Shown: positions 1 through 6,796, numbered from the stretch's first letter. The stretch is 7,677 nt of DNA from RUG11462 sp051877275 (GCA_051877275.1 JBJEIS010000184.1:1-7677), one strand, 5' to 3'. Translations and numbers: made by a program. Notes: generated from the letters alone by a model not told the origin.

Positions 1-1155
1 TCGCTTTTATCAATGCTGCTGACAGGCGCAACAGTTGATTATCCGGACTATACCTCGCTTAATGCAGCTTTAAATGAATTGTACGGCGCATCGTTATACA
101 GCGATGTTGTAAAATTCGGCGATATGAGAATAATAAAATTCGTTATTTCATTTCTTGATGACAGATTTGCTTTGTATAAAGAAAAAATCTCTGAGAAAGC
201 TGTTTTACTGCTGCTTTCTGCGATTTTTAACCCGCCTCTTGAAAACGGTAGGTTCAAAGAAAAAGAGTTTGAAAACAATAAGAGAATTTTGATTGAGCAA
301 ATAGACGGTGAAATTAACGATAAAAGAATTTATGCGTTAACCAATACAGAAAAGGTTATGTATGAAAATGAGCCTGCCGGTATTTCAAGATACGGCAGTT
401 GTGAAACCGTAAAAAGCTTGACTAATGAACAAGTAGTCAACGCACATAAAAAATTGCTTAAAGAGGCATTTGTAAGAGTAAATGTTGTTTCGCAGTCCGA
501 ATCAAGTGCAAATACTATCTTTGATAAGATTACAGAGTATTTTTCTTCTCTTGACAGAAATGTTGAAAAGAAGAATATGACCGCTGTTCACAAAACAACC
601 GGTGAGATAAAAAAACAAGATGAACAGATGAATGTTACACAAGGCAAGCTTTGTATGGGCTTTACTCTTGATGTTGGTAAAAAACGCGAAGAAAACATAA
701 AATCAATGATTTTTGTTGATATGTTCGGCGGTGGACCTTATTCTAAACTGTTTTTAAATGTGCGTGAAAAACAGAGTCTTTGTTACTATTGCGCCGCAAG
801 ATTTAATTCAAGAAAAGCTACTTTTACTGTTGACAGCGGAGTTTTAAATGAGAATCGTGAGAAAGCATATAACGGTATATTAGAACAGCTCGAGGAAATG
901 AAAAAAGGCAATTTTACCGATGAGGATTTAATGGCTTCAAAAATGGCTGTTTCAGATTCTCTTGCAAAAATTTCGGATTTAGCTTCAAATATTGATAATT
1001 GGTATGCATTAAGAACTTTTGATGAAGGCGAAACACCTGAAAAAACTGTTGAAGTTATAAACAGTGTTACAAGAGAGGATATTATCAGAATTGCTGATTC
1101 TGTAAAGCTTGATACTGTATATTATCTTGGACCGATTAAAGGAGAAAATGCTTAA
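1..1155 (+). CDS. yfmF: M16-family peptidase-like protein, EF-P modification-associated YfmF (5' partial)
   Basis: This is a non-catalytic-type M16 (pitrilysin/MPP fold) protein of the B. subtilis YmfF kind, called EF-P 5-aminopentanol modification-associated protein YfmF in current annotation. The frame is open from base 1, so the true start lies upstream; the ATG at 13 is internal. Family members are about 420 aa, so roughly 40 residues are missing. The region that should carry the M16 zinc motif HxxEH (around LLSMLLTGA at the left edge) contains no His or Glu. The C-terminal half keeps the M16 Arg/Tyr substrate-binding element: NVREKQSLCYY, with Arg codon 763-765, preceded by a glycine-rich FGGGPYSKLF turn. 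The stop codon overlaps the yfmH start by one base (TAATG), suggesting translational coupling and a 1:1 complex. I infer that it pairs with YfmH, as in other M16B heterodimers. The exact biochemical role in EF-P modification is not evident from sequence. The family call is confident. Confidence 0.88.
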   Translation, partial: SLLSMLLTGATVDYPDYTSLNAALNELYGASLYSDVVKFGDMRIIKFVISFLDDRFALYKEKISEKAVLLLLSAIFNPPLENGRFKEKEFENNKRILIEQIDGEINDKRIYALTNTEKVMYENEPAGISRYGSCETVKSLTNEQVVNAHKKLLKEAFVRVNVVSQSESSANTIFDKITEYFSSLDRNVEKKNMTAVHKTTGEIKKQDEQMNVTQGKLCMGFTLDVGKKREENIKSMIFVDMFGGGPYSKLFLNVREKQSLCYYCAARFNSRKATFTVDSGVLNENREKAYNGILEQLEEMKKGNFTDEDLMASKMAVSDSLAKISDLASNIDNWYALRTFDEGETPEKTVEVINSVTREDIIRIADSVKLDTVYYLGPIKGENA

Positions 1156-2429
1156 TGATTAAAAATTGTGTTAATAAAGACATAAATGAAGCAATTAAGA
1201 TTTATACTCATAAATCCGGATTGAAGGTTTATGTATGTGAAAAACCTGAATATTCATCATCTTATGCAATTTTCGGAACAAGATACGGCTCTATTGATAC
1301 AAAATTCAGAGTGTCAGGAAAAGATTTTATAGAAGTTCCTGAGGGTATAGCTCATTATCTTGAGCATAAGCTGTTTGAATCTGAGGAGCAGGACGCATTT
1401 GAAAGATTTGCAAAAACAGGTGCTGCTACAAATGCATTCACTTCGTTTGACAGAACATGTTATTTGTTTTCCTGTTCATCAAATTTTGAAGAGAATTTCA
1501 GAATTTTGCTCGATTTTGTTCAGCACCCTTATTTTACTGAAGAAACCGTAAGAAAAGAGCAGGGAATAATCGGTCAGGAAATTAATATGTATGACGATGA
1601 TGCAGGCTGGAGAGTGCTTTTCAATCTTCTGTGTGCGCTTTATAAAAATCATCCTGTAAGAATTGATATTGCCGGTACTGTTGAGTCAATTTCAAAAATC
1701 AACGCGGAACTTCTTTATGATTGTTACAATACTTTTTATAATCTAAATAATATGTTTATATGTGTAGCTGGAAATGTTGAGGCTGAAAAGATTTTTGAAA
1801 TTTGTGACGAATTATTGCTTGATAAAGATAAGGTTGAAATCGAGCGATTTATGCCTGAAGAATCCGAGAAAGTTGTAAAAGACAAGGTTGAGATTTCATT
1901 ACCGGTAAGCATTCCTATGTTTGCTATCGGATTTAAAGAAGTATGTTCAAAGCCGCAAAAGACAGTTAAAGAAAAAATTCTCACTGAAATTATTTTAAAA
2001 TGTATTTTCGGTAATGACGGTAAGCTTTATAAAGAGCTTTTTGATAAAGGACTTATTAACGATAATTTCGGAACAGAGTATTTTAACGGATTTGGGTATG
2101 CGTGTGTTATTGTTGAGGGTGAATCAGGCAATCCCGAAGAAGTTCAAAAAATCATCAATAAGTATATTGAAGAATATAAGAAAAACGGCATTTCGGAAAA
2201 AGATGTTAAACGCAATATAAAAGCTCTTTACGGTAAAATGTTGAGTGATTACAATTCGGTTGAAAGCATTACTATGAATATGGTTGACGCCGCATTTAAT
2301 AATGAGGGTGTTTTTGATGAATTGGATATTTTGAATGAGATTACTGTTTCTGAAGTAAATGACAGACTTAAAGATATTTTAAATATTGAGAATTCTTCAA
2401 TATCTATAATCAATAAAAAGGAGATGTAA
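1155..2429 (+). CDS. yfmH: M16-family zinc metallopeptidase, EF-P modification-associated YfmH
   Basis: This is a full-length 424-aa M16 peptidase of the B. subtilis YmfH kind (YfmH in current annotation). The inverted zinc motif is intact as HYLEH (H67, E70, H71). The downstream helix KEQGIIGQEIN supplies the usual glutamates (E135 and E142), with E142 the probable third zinc ligand. The C-terminal half has the M16 fold but lacks the Arg/Tyr element: the segment GKLYKELFDKGLINDNF (289-305) has Phe and Asp/Asn where YfmF has Arg and Tyr. There is no signal peptide or membrane segment, so it is probably cytoplasmic. The start is set by AAAGGAG at 1138-1144, 10 bases before the ATG, which overlaps the yfmF stop. 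The neighbour and the complementary motifs suggest a functional heterodimer with YfmF. Members of this pair have been associated with EF-P 5-aminopentanol modification; the proteolytic substrate cannot be read from the sequence. Confidence 0.9.
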   Translation: MIKNCVNKDINEAIKIYTHKSGLKVYVCEKPEYSSSYAIFGTRYGSIDTKFRVSGKDFIEVPEGIAHYLEHKLFESEEQDAFERFAKTGAATNAFTSFDRTCYLFSCSSNFEENFRILLDFVQHPYFTEETVRKEQGIIGQEINMYDDDAGWRVLFNLLCALYKNHPVRIDIAGTVESISKINAELLYDCYNTFYNLNNMFICVAGNVEAEKIFEICDELLLDKDKVEIERFMPEESEKVVKDKVEISLPVSIPMFAIGFKEVCSKPQKTVKEKILTEIILKCIFGNDGKLYKELFDKGLINDNFGTEYFNGFGYACVIVEGESGNPEEVQKIINKYIEEYKKNGISEKDVKRNIKALYGKMLSDYNSVESITMNMVDAAFNNEGVFDELDILNEITVSEVNDRLKDILNIENSSISIINKKEM

Positions 2430-2431
2430 AA

Positions 2432-3307
2432 ATGATTAGCTTAATGAAATATATCTTTTTTGGATTAGAATTTGATTTTGACCCGATTGCATTTACTATT
2501 CCGGGTACTTCTTGGGGCGTTTATTGGTATGGTATATTAATCACCCTCGGATTTGTTTTGGCAGTTGTTTACGGTCTTAAAAGAGCTAAAAAGTTCGGCA
2601 TTGATCCTGACAGATTATTGGATTGTATTTTAGTAACAGCTCCGCTTGCAATCGTAGGAGCCAGAGCATATTATATCATTTTTGACGATGATATGACTTT
2701 TAAAAGCTTTTTTGATATTCATAACGGCGGTCTTGCTATTTACGGTGCGGTTATTGTAGCTGTGATTGTCGGTGCGTTAATGTGTAAACTCAGAAAAGTC
2801 AATATTTTATCAGCACTAGACCTTACTGCTTTAGGTTTTTTGATTGGTCAAGGTATAGGCAGATGGGGTAATTTTATTAATCAGGAAGCTTTCGGCTGCA
2901 CAACAGGAAGTTCGTGGTTTGGAATATCAGGTGAAAAAATTATTGAAAAAATGAATACCGATATGCCTGTTCACCCTTGCTTTTTATATGAATCAATCTG
3001 GTGTATTTTAGGATTTGTATTATTACATTTATGGTCGAAAAGAAGAAAGTTTGTCGGTCAGATTGCCGCAGCTTATCTTGTTTGGTACGGTTTCGGAAGA
3101 TTTTTCATCGAATATTTCAGAACAGATTCATTGTATTTAGGACAAATTAAGGTTTCTATGCTTTTATCCGGTCTTATGGTAGCAGCAGGAATTATAATTC
3201 TTGCAGTTGGCTTTAAAAAAGCTAAACGCGGAAAAAGTGAAGTAAAATATGAACCTGTTTTTGATGAAGTAAACAGTTCAGAAATTTCAAATGACAGTGA
3301 GGAATAA
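2432..3307 (+). CDS. lgt: Prolipoprotein diacylglyceryl transferase
   Basis: Lgt is an integral membrane enzyme that transfers diacylglycerol from phosphatidylglycerol to the lipobox cysteine of prolipoproteins, the first step of lipoprotein maturation. The 291-aa product carries the Lgt signature GRWGNFINQEAFG at 143-155, with Arg144, Asn147 and Glu152 at the expected places. It also has HPCFLYES at 181-188 and YGFGRFFIEYFR at 219-230, where Tyr219 and Arg223 match the E. coli Tyr235/Arg239 pair. The HNGGLAIYG segment has Tyr104 where E. coli has His103, the form I know from Firmicutes. About seven hydrophobic segments are visible, roughly 33-49, 64-85, 101-117, 125-142, 188-201, 210-227 and 242-261. 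A charged tail of about 30 residues follows. The start is supported by AAGGAG at 2418-2423, eight bases before the ATG. It lies two bases after yfmH and two before folD, inside the same operon. Confidence 0.96.
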   Translation: MISLMKYIFFGLEFDFDPIAFTIPGTSWGVYWYGILITLGFVLAVVYGLKRAKKFGIDPDRLLDCILVTAPLAIVGARAYYIIFDDDMTFKSFFDIHNGGLAIYGAVIVAVIVGALMCKLRKVNILSALDLTALGFLIGQGIGRWGNFINQEAFGCTTGSSWFGISGEKIIEKMNTDMPVHPCFLYESIWCILGFVLLHLWSKRRKFVGQIAAAYLVWYGFGRFFIEYFRTDSLYLGQIKVSMLLSGLMVAAGIIILAVGFKKAKRGKSEVKYEPVFDEVNSSEISNDSEE

Positions 3308-3309
3308 TT

Positions 3310-4161
3310 ATGGCTACAATTATTGACGGAAAATTAGTTTCTAAAAAAGTAAAAAGTGATGTTGCCGAAGAAGTTTCGGCTTTAAAAGAAAAAGGAATAA
3401 CACCGGGTCTTGCTGTTATTATCGTTGGTGATGATCCTGCTTCAAGAGTTTATGTTAATAATAAGAAAAAAGCTTGTGCCGAGGTGGGTTTTTATTCTGA
3501 AGAATATGCTTTGCCTGCCGAAACCACTATGGAAGAATTACTTCAGGTGATTGATGTTTTAAATGACAGAGATGACATAGACGGAATTTTATGTCAGTTG
3601 CCTTTACCAAAACATTTAGATGAAAAAGCTGTTATTGATTACATAGATTCTTCAAAAGATGTTGATGCTTTCAGTCCTGTAAATGTGGGCAAAATTATGA
3701 TAGGCGACTATGATTTTTTGCCTTGCACACCTGCCGGGGTAATGGAGCTTTTAAAATTTTATAATATTGATGTTGAAGGAAAAGAGTGTGTTGTAATCGG
3801 CAGAAGTAATATCGTCGGTAAACCAATGGGTATGCTTTTGCTACATGAAAACGGCACTGTAACTATTTGTCATTCAAAAACCAAAGATTTAAAAGATGTT
3901 TGCAAGCGTGCTGATATTCTTGTAGCAGCAGTTGGTATTGCTGAATTTGTTACTGCAGATATGGTAAAAGACGGCGCAGTTGTAATCGACGTCGGTATGA
4001 ACAGAAAAGACGGCAAACTTTGCGGCGATGTTAAATTTGACGAGGTATCGCAAAAAGCGTCTTTTATCACGCCTGTTCCGGGCGGAGTCGGCCCTATGAC
4101 AATAGGAATGCTGATGAAAAACACGCTTAAAGCGGCAAAGTTACATAATAATATTGATTAA
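3310..4161 (+). CDS. folD: Bifunctional methylenetetrahydrofolate dehydrogenase / methenyltetrahydrofolate cyclohydrolase
   Basis: FolD is a cytosolic enzyme of one-carbon metabolism. It oxidises 5,10-methylene-THF to 5,10-methenyl-THF with NADP+ and hydrolyses that to 10-formyl-THF, which feeds purine synthesis and formyl-Met-tRNA. The 283-aa length is normal. The N-terminal catalytic domain shows YVNNKKKAC (Tyr48, catalytic Lys52), DGILCQLPLPKHL (Gln96) and KDVDAFSP (Asp119), matching the Tyr/Lys/Gln/Asp set known from human MTHFD1. The Rossmann domain has GRSNIVGKPMG at 164-174, CHSKT at 187-191 and the C-terminal signature PVPGGVGPMTIGML at 255-268. GAGGA at 3299-3303 lies six bases before the ATG and overlaps the end of lgt, and only two bases separate the genes. 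No key residue is missing. Confidence 0.97.
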   Translation: MATIIDGKLVSKKVKSDVAEEVSALKEKGITPGLAVIIVGDDPASRVYVNNKKKACAEVGFYSEEYALPAETTMEELLQVIDVLNDRDDIDGILCQLPLPKHLDEKAVIDYIDSSKDVDAFSPVNVGKIMIGDYDFLPCTPAGVMELLKFYNIDVEGKECVVIGRSNIVGKPMGMLLLHENGTVTICHSKTKDLKDVCKRADILVAAVGIAEFVTADMVKDGAVVIDVGMNRKDGKLCGDVKFDEVSQKASFITPVPGGVGPMTIGMLMKNTLKAAKLHNNID

Positions 4162-4177
4162 TAAGGGGATTTGATTT

Positions 4178-4447
4178 ATGAAAGCAATTGTTTCGGTTAT
4201 CGGTAAAGACGCTGTTGGAATTTTAGCAAAAGTTTCAACTAAATGCGCTGAATTTAAGGTTAATGTTGATGATGTTACACAAACTGTTATGCAGGATATG
4301 TTCGCTATGATTATGCTTGTAGATGTAACTGATTGTTCTATTGATTTTTCTTCATTTTCTGATGTAATGCAGAAGTTAGGCGAAGAAATGAATATGCAAA
4401 TTCAGGTAATGCACGAAGATATTTTTAATTCAATGCATAGAATTTAG
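4178..4447 (+). CDS. ACT domain-containing protein, UPF0237 family
   Basis: This is an 89-aa protein made of a single ACT domain, the small beta-alpha-beta-beta-alpha-beta fold that commonly binds amino acids or other small ligands and dimerises. Visible ACT features are the opening strand MKAIVSVIGKD, the loop and helix DAVGILAKVSTKCAEF (11-26), the VNVDDVTQTV strand (28-37) and the MFAMIMLVDV strand (41-50). The length and pattern fit UPF0237, a family of unknown function. No catalytic domain is attached. AAGGGG at 4163-4168 precedes the ATG by nine bases. It sits 16 bases after folD and 12 before the UPF0210 gene. In many Firmicutes UPF0237 and UPF0210 genes are adjacent, so I infer it is a regulatory or ligand-sensing partner of the next protein. 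That partnership and the ligand are not shown by the sequence. Confidence 0.9.
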   Translation: MKAIVSVIGKDAVGILAKVSTKCAEFKVNVDDVTQTVMQDMFAMIMLVDVTDCSIDFSSFSDVMQKLGEEMNMQIQVMHEDIFNSMHRI

Positions 4448-4459
4448 GGAGAAATATAA

Positions 4460-5824
4460 ATGTTAAATACAAGTGATATTTTAGAAACCATCAATATGAT
4501 AAATAACGAAAACCTTGATATTCGTACTGTTACTATGGGTATTTCGTTATTGGATTGTATTGACAGCGATATTGATAAGGCCTGCGATAAGGTTTATGAC
4601 AAGATTACAAGATATGCATATAAGCTTATTCCTGTTTGTGATGAAATCCAAAAGAAATACGGCATTCCGATTGTTAACAGACGTATTTCGGTTACTCCGA
4701 TTGCGATGCTGGCTTCTGCATGTCAAACATCTAATATTGTAAAATTTGCGTATACTTTAGATAAAGCCGCAAAAGCCGTCGGAGTAAACTTTATCGGCGG
4801 TTATTCTGCGCTTGTTCAAAAAGGATTTGCAAACGGTGATTATGCGCTTATTGAGTCAATCCCTGAAGCTTTGAGCGTTACTGAAAGAGTATGCTCTTCG
4901 GTTAATATCGGTTCAACAAAAACAGGTATTAATATGGACGCTGTAAAAATGATGGGTCAAATAGTTAAAAAATCTGCCGAGCTTACTGCTGACAGAGATT
5001 CGGTTGGCGCATCAAAGTTAGTTGTATTTTGCAATGCCCCGGAAGATAACCCGTTTATGGCAGGCGCTTTTCACGGTGCTGGTGAGCCTGACTGTGTAAT
5101 TAATGTTGGCGTTTCCGGACCGGGTGTGGTTCGTGCTGCTCTTGCAACCCCTGAGGCTAAAAAGCTTGATATTACAGGTGTAGCCGATTTAGTTAAGCGC
5201 ACCGCGTTTAAAATAACCCGTATGGGTCAGTTGGTCGCTATGGAGGCAAGTGAGCGACTCGGAGTTCAGTTCGGTATTGTTGATTTGTCGCTTGCGCCTA
5301 CTCCTGCAATCGGCGACTCGGTTGCAAATATTTTGGAGGAAATGGGACTTGAAACCTGTGGTTGCTGCGGTACTACCGCTTGCCTTGCACTTCTTAACGA
5401 CGCTGTAAAAAAGGGCGGAGTTATGGCTTCCAGTCATGTAGGCGGTCTTTCAGGTGCATTTATTCCGGTTTCGGAAGATGACGGTATGATTAAAGCGGCT
5501 GAAAAGGGTGTACTTACTATTGAAAAATTAGAGGCTATGACTGCAGTTTGTTCAGTAGGTCTTGATATGATTGCAATTCCGGGTGATACAACGCCTGAAG
5601 TCATTTCAGCTATTATAGCTGATGAAGCAGCAATCGGTATGGTTAATTTCAAAACCACAGCTGTTAGAGTAATTCCTGCAATCGGAAAGGGAATAGGCGA
5701 CACGGTAAATTACGGCGGTTTGTTCGGATATGCCCCTATTATGCGTGTTAATACCGCTTCGCCTGCTGAGTTTATAAATCGCGGCGGTCAATTACCTGCA
5801 CCGATGCAAGCACTTAAAAATTAA
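4460..5824 (+). CDS. UPF0210 / DUF711 family protein ('PFL family protein'), function unknown
   Basis: This 454-aa soluble protein is of the length normal for UPF0210. Recognisable family blocks are RRISVTPIAMLASAC (74-88), FIGGYSALVQKGF (111-123), NIGSTKTGINMDAV (149-162), NVGVSGPGVVRAAL (215-228), GTTACLALLNDAVKKGGVMA (304-323), SSHVGGLSGAFIPVSEDDGM (324-343) and VNYGGLFGYAPIM (416-428). The 'PFL' label refers to a fold likeness to the pyruvate formate-lyase barrel. I see no RVxGY-type glycyl-radical motif at the C-terminus, so it should not be called a glycyl radical enzyme. Cysteines cluster at C300, C302, C303 and C308. There is no signal peptide or membrane segment. AGGGAG at 4446-4451 overlaps the stop of the ACT gene and lies eight bases before the ATG, consistent with coupled translation. 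It is the last gene of the operon. No terminator hairpin with a T-tract follows. Reaction and substrate are unknown. Confidence 0.93.
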   Translation: MLNTSDILETINMINNENLDIRTVTMGISLLDCIDSDIDKACDKVYDKITRYAYKLIPVCDEIQKKYGIPIVNRRISVTPIAMLASACQTSNIVKFAYTLDKAAKAVGVNFIGGYSALVQKGFANGDYALIESIPEALSVTERVCSSVNIGSTKTGINMDAVKMMGQIVKKSAELTADRDSVGASKLVVFCNAPEDNPFMAGAFHGAGEPDCVINVGVSGPGVVRAALATPEAKKLDITGVADLVKRTAFKITRMGQLVAMEASERLGVQFGIVDLSLAPTPAIGDSVANILEEMGLETCGCCGTTACLALLNDAVKKGGVMASSHVGGLSGAFIPVSEDDGMIKAAEKGVLTIEKLEAMTAVCSVGLDMIAIPGDTTPEVISAIIADEAAIGMVNFKTTAVRVIPAIGKGIGDTVNYGGLFGYAPIMRVNTASPAEFINRGGQLPAPMQALKN

Positions 5825-5840
5825 TATTTATTTCAAAAAA

Positions 5841-5865
5841 CACTTGCATTTTGGTAATGCTTGTG
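5841..5865. repeat. Hyphenated inverted repeat across the -35 and spacer of the rpsB promoter
   Basis: Two 10-base arms, CACTTGCATT (5841-5850) and AATGCTTGTG (5856-5865), match in inverted orientation at 8 of 10 positions, with a 5-base centre (TTGGT). Only the TT pair in each arm is mismatched. It covers the -35 hexamer and runs to the extended -10 TG. It could be an operator for a dimeric regulator, or a weak RNA hairpin of read-through transcripts. No T-tract follows, so it is not a classical terminator. The repeat is directly visible; its role is inference. Confidence 0.45.
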
Positions 5866-5872
5866 ATATACT
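5844..5872 (+). promoter_or_regulatory. Sigma-A-type promoter of rpsB-tsf with extended -10
   Basis: TTGCAT (5844-5849) and TATACT (5867-5872) are each one base off the sigma-70/sigma-A consensus and are separated by exactly 17 bp. A TG at 5864-5865, one base before the -10, adds an extended -10 element. The predicted transcription start is about 5879-5881. The site sits just downstream of the previous operon and upstream of two highly expressed translation genes, as expected. The start site is inferred from spacing, not observed. Confidence 0.85.
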
Positions 5873-5879
5873 ATATCGG

Positions 5880-5984
5880 TAATACTCACGCATTGCGACT
5901 TTTTTGCCATGTCCTAAAATCTTTAGGGGCAGTAAAGGATGACCGATGCGGCGGTAAATAACAAATTTTATGGAGGACAGTAAT
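5880..5984 (+). promoter_or_regulatory. Structured 5' leader of rpsB, candidate S2 autoregulatory element
   Basis: The untranslated leader is about 105 nt. CGCATTG (5889-5895) pairs with CGATGCG (5944-5950) as a 7-bp closing stem with one G-U pair. Inside it, CCTAAA (5913-5918) and TTTAGG (5922-5927) form a 6-bp hairpin with a 3-base loop. That hairpin is extended, past a 4-base bulge, by TGCC (5905-5908) with GGCA (5928-5931). The segment TGTCCT (5910-5915), which includes part of the hairpin, is also perfectly complementary to AGGACA (5974-5979) in the rpsB ribosome-binding region. The two pairings exclude each other. Ribosomal protein S2 is known to repress its own operon through the leader in proteobacteria; that this leader does the same is inference. 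I cannot tell from memory whether it belongs to a described leader family. Confidence 0.5.
5972..5976 (+). promoter_or_regulatory. Shine-Dalgarno site that fixes the rpsB start
   Basis: GGAGG ends eight bases before the ATG at 5985. An in-frame ATG at 5970 would add five residues (MEDSN), but it overlaps this site and has no ribosome-binding site of its own. The S2 N-terminus MSVISMKQLL begins at 5985. Confidence 0.9.
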
Positions 5985-6752
5985 ATGTCAGTAATCTCAA
6001 TGAAACAACTTCTTGAATCAGGTGTTCATTTCGGTCACCAGACAAGACGTTGGAACCCAAAAATGGCTCCGTATATTTTTACAGAGCGTAACGGTATCTA
6101 CATCATCGACTTGCAGAAAACCGTTAAAAAATTAGAGGAAGCTTACAATTTAGTTCGTGACCTCGCTGCTGAAGGAAAGGATATCCTTTTTGTAGGTACA
6201 AAAAAACAGGCTGTTGATTCAATCAAAGAAGAGGCTGAGTTCTGCGGTATGCCTTATGTTAACGCAAGATGGCTCGGCGGTATGATGACAAACTTCACAA
6301 CTATCCGTCGCAGAATTAAAAGACTTGAACAGCTTCGTAAAATGGAAGAAGACGGAACATTTGAGCTTCTCCCTAAAAAAGAAGTTATTAAACTTCAGGG
6401 TGAAATTGATCGTCTTGAGAAATTCATGGGCGGTATCAAAAATATGAAGCAGCTTCCTGGCGCTTTATTTATTGTTGACCCAAGAAAAGAAAGAATTGCA
6501 GTTCTTGAGGCTAAAAAGCTCGGTATTCCGATAGTTGCTATTGTTGATACAAACTGTGACCCGGATGAAATCGACTATGTAATCCCTGGTAATGATGACG
6601 CTATTCGTGCTGTAAAACTTATTGCTCATACAATTGCATCAGCTGTAATCGAAGGCAGACAGGGCGAAGACGCTCCTGAAGCTCAAGAAGCAGTTGAAAC
6701 TGAAGAGGAAGCAGTTGTAGAAGAAACAGTAACAGAAGAAGCTGCTGAATAA
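5985..6752 (+). CDS. rpsB: 30S ribosomal protein S2
   Basis: S2 (uS2) is a structural protein on the back of the 30S head-body junction and one of the last to join the subunit. The 255-aa product from the ATG at 5985 begins with the near-universal MSVISMKQLLESGVHFGHQ and continues with RRWNPKMAPYIFTERNGIYI. The coiled-coil insertion is visible around residues 98-150, rich in Lys, Arg and Glu. The second S2 signature, LPGALFIVDPRKERIAVLEA, follows, then GIPIVAIVDTNCDPDEIDY. The last 30 or so residues form a Glu/Ala-rich acidic tail, common and variable in Firmicute S2. The start at 5985 is chosen over 5970 because of the Shine-Dalgarno position and the family N-terminus. CGT and CGC arginine codons are more frequent than in the upstream operon, where AGA dominates, as expected for a highly expressed gene. 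It is transcribed from its own promoter, with tsf 44 bases downstream. Confidence 0.98.
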   Translation: MSVISMKQLLESGVHFGHQTRRWNPKMAPYIFTERNGIYIIDLQKTVKKLEEAYNLVRDLAAEGKDILFVGTKKQAVDSIKEEAEFCGMPYVNARWLGGMMTNFTTIRRRIKRLEQLRKMEEDGTFELLPKKEVIKLQGEIDRLEKFMGGIKNMKQLPGALFIVDPRKERIAVLEAKKLGIPIVAIVDTNCDPDEIDYVIPGNDDAIRAVKLIAHTIASAVIEGRQGEDAPEAQEAVETEEEAVVEETVTEEAAE

Positions 6753-6796
6753 TTTTAAGATAATAACTTATAAGTTTTAATAGGAGGAACATTTTT

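Noticed and set aside
13..15. ATG at 13 as the yfmF start
   Set aside because: The frame is open to base 1, and the family is about 40 residues longer. The M16 N-terminal strands are missing, so the gene is cut by the window edge.
5705..5748. Possible glycyl-radical motif near the UPF0210 C-terminus (YGGLFGYAP)
   Set aside because: The glycyl-radical consensus needs Arg before the hydrophobic-x-Gly-Tyr. No Arg is present, and no activase gene is nearby.
5189..5791. Three overlapping minus-strand open frames inside the UPF0210 gene
   Set aside because: They lie opposite well-conserved UPF0210 blocks, have low-complexity translations, and no family resemblance.
5889..5905. CGC-ATT-GCG followed by a six-T run, possible intrinsic terminator or attenuator in the rpsB leader
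   Set aside because: The stem is only 3 bp and too weak. The same bases form a better 7-bp stem with 5944-5950.
6765..6776. Perfect 12-bp palindrome AACTTATAAGTT between rpsB and tsf
   Set aside because: It is all but AT-only, lacks a loop for a stable RNA hairpin and has no T-tract. A palindrome this short is plausible by chance in an AT-rich spacer.
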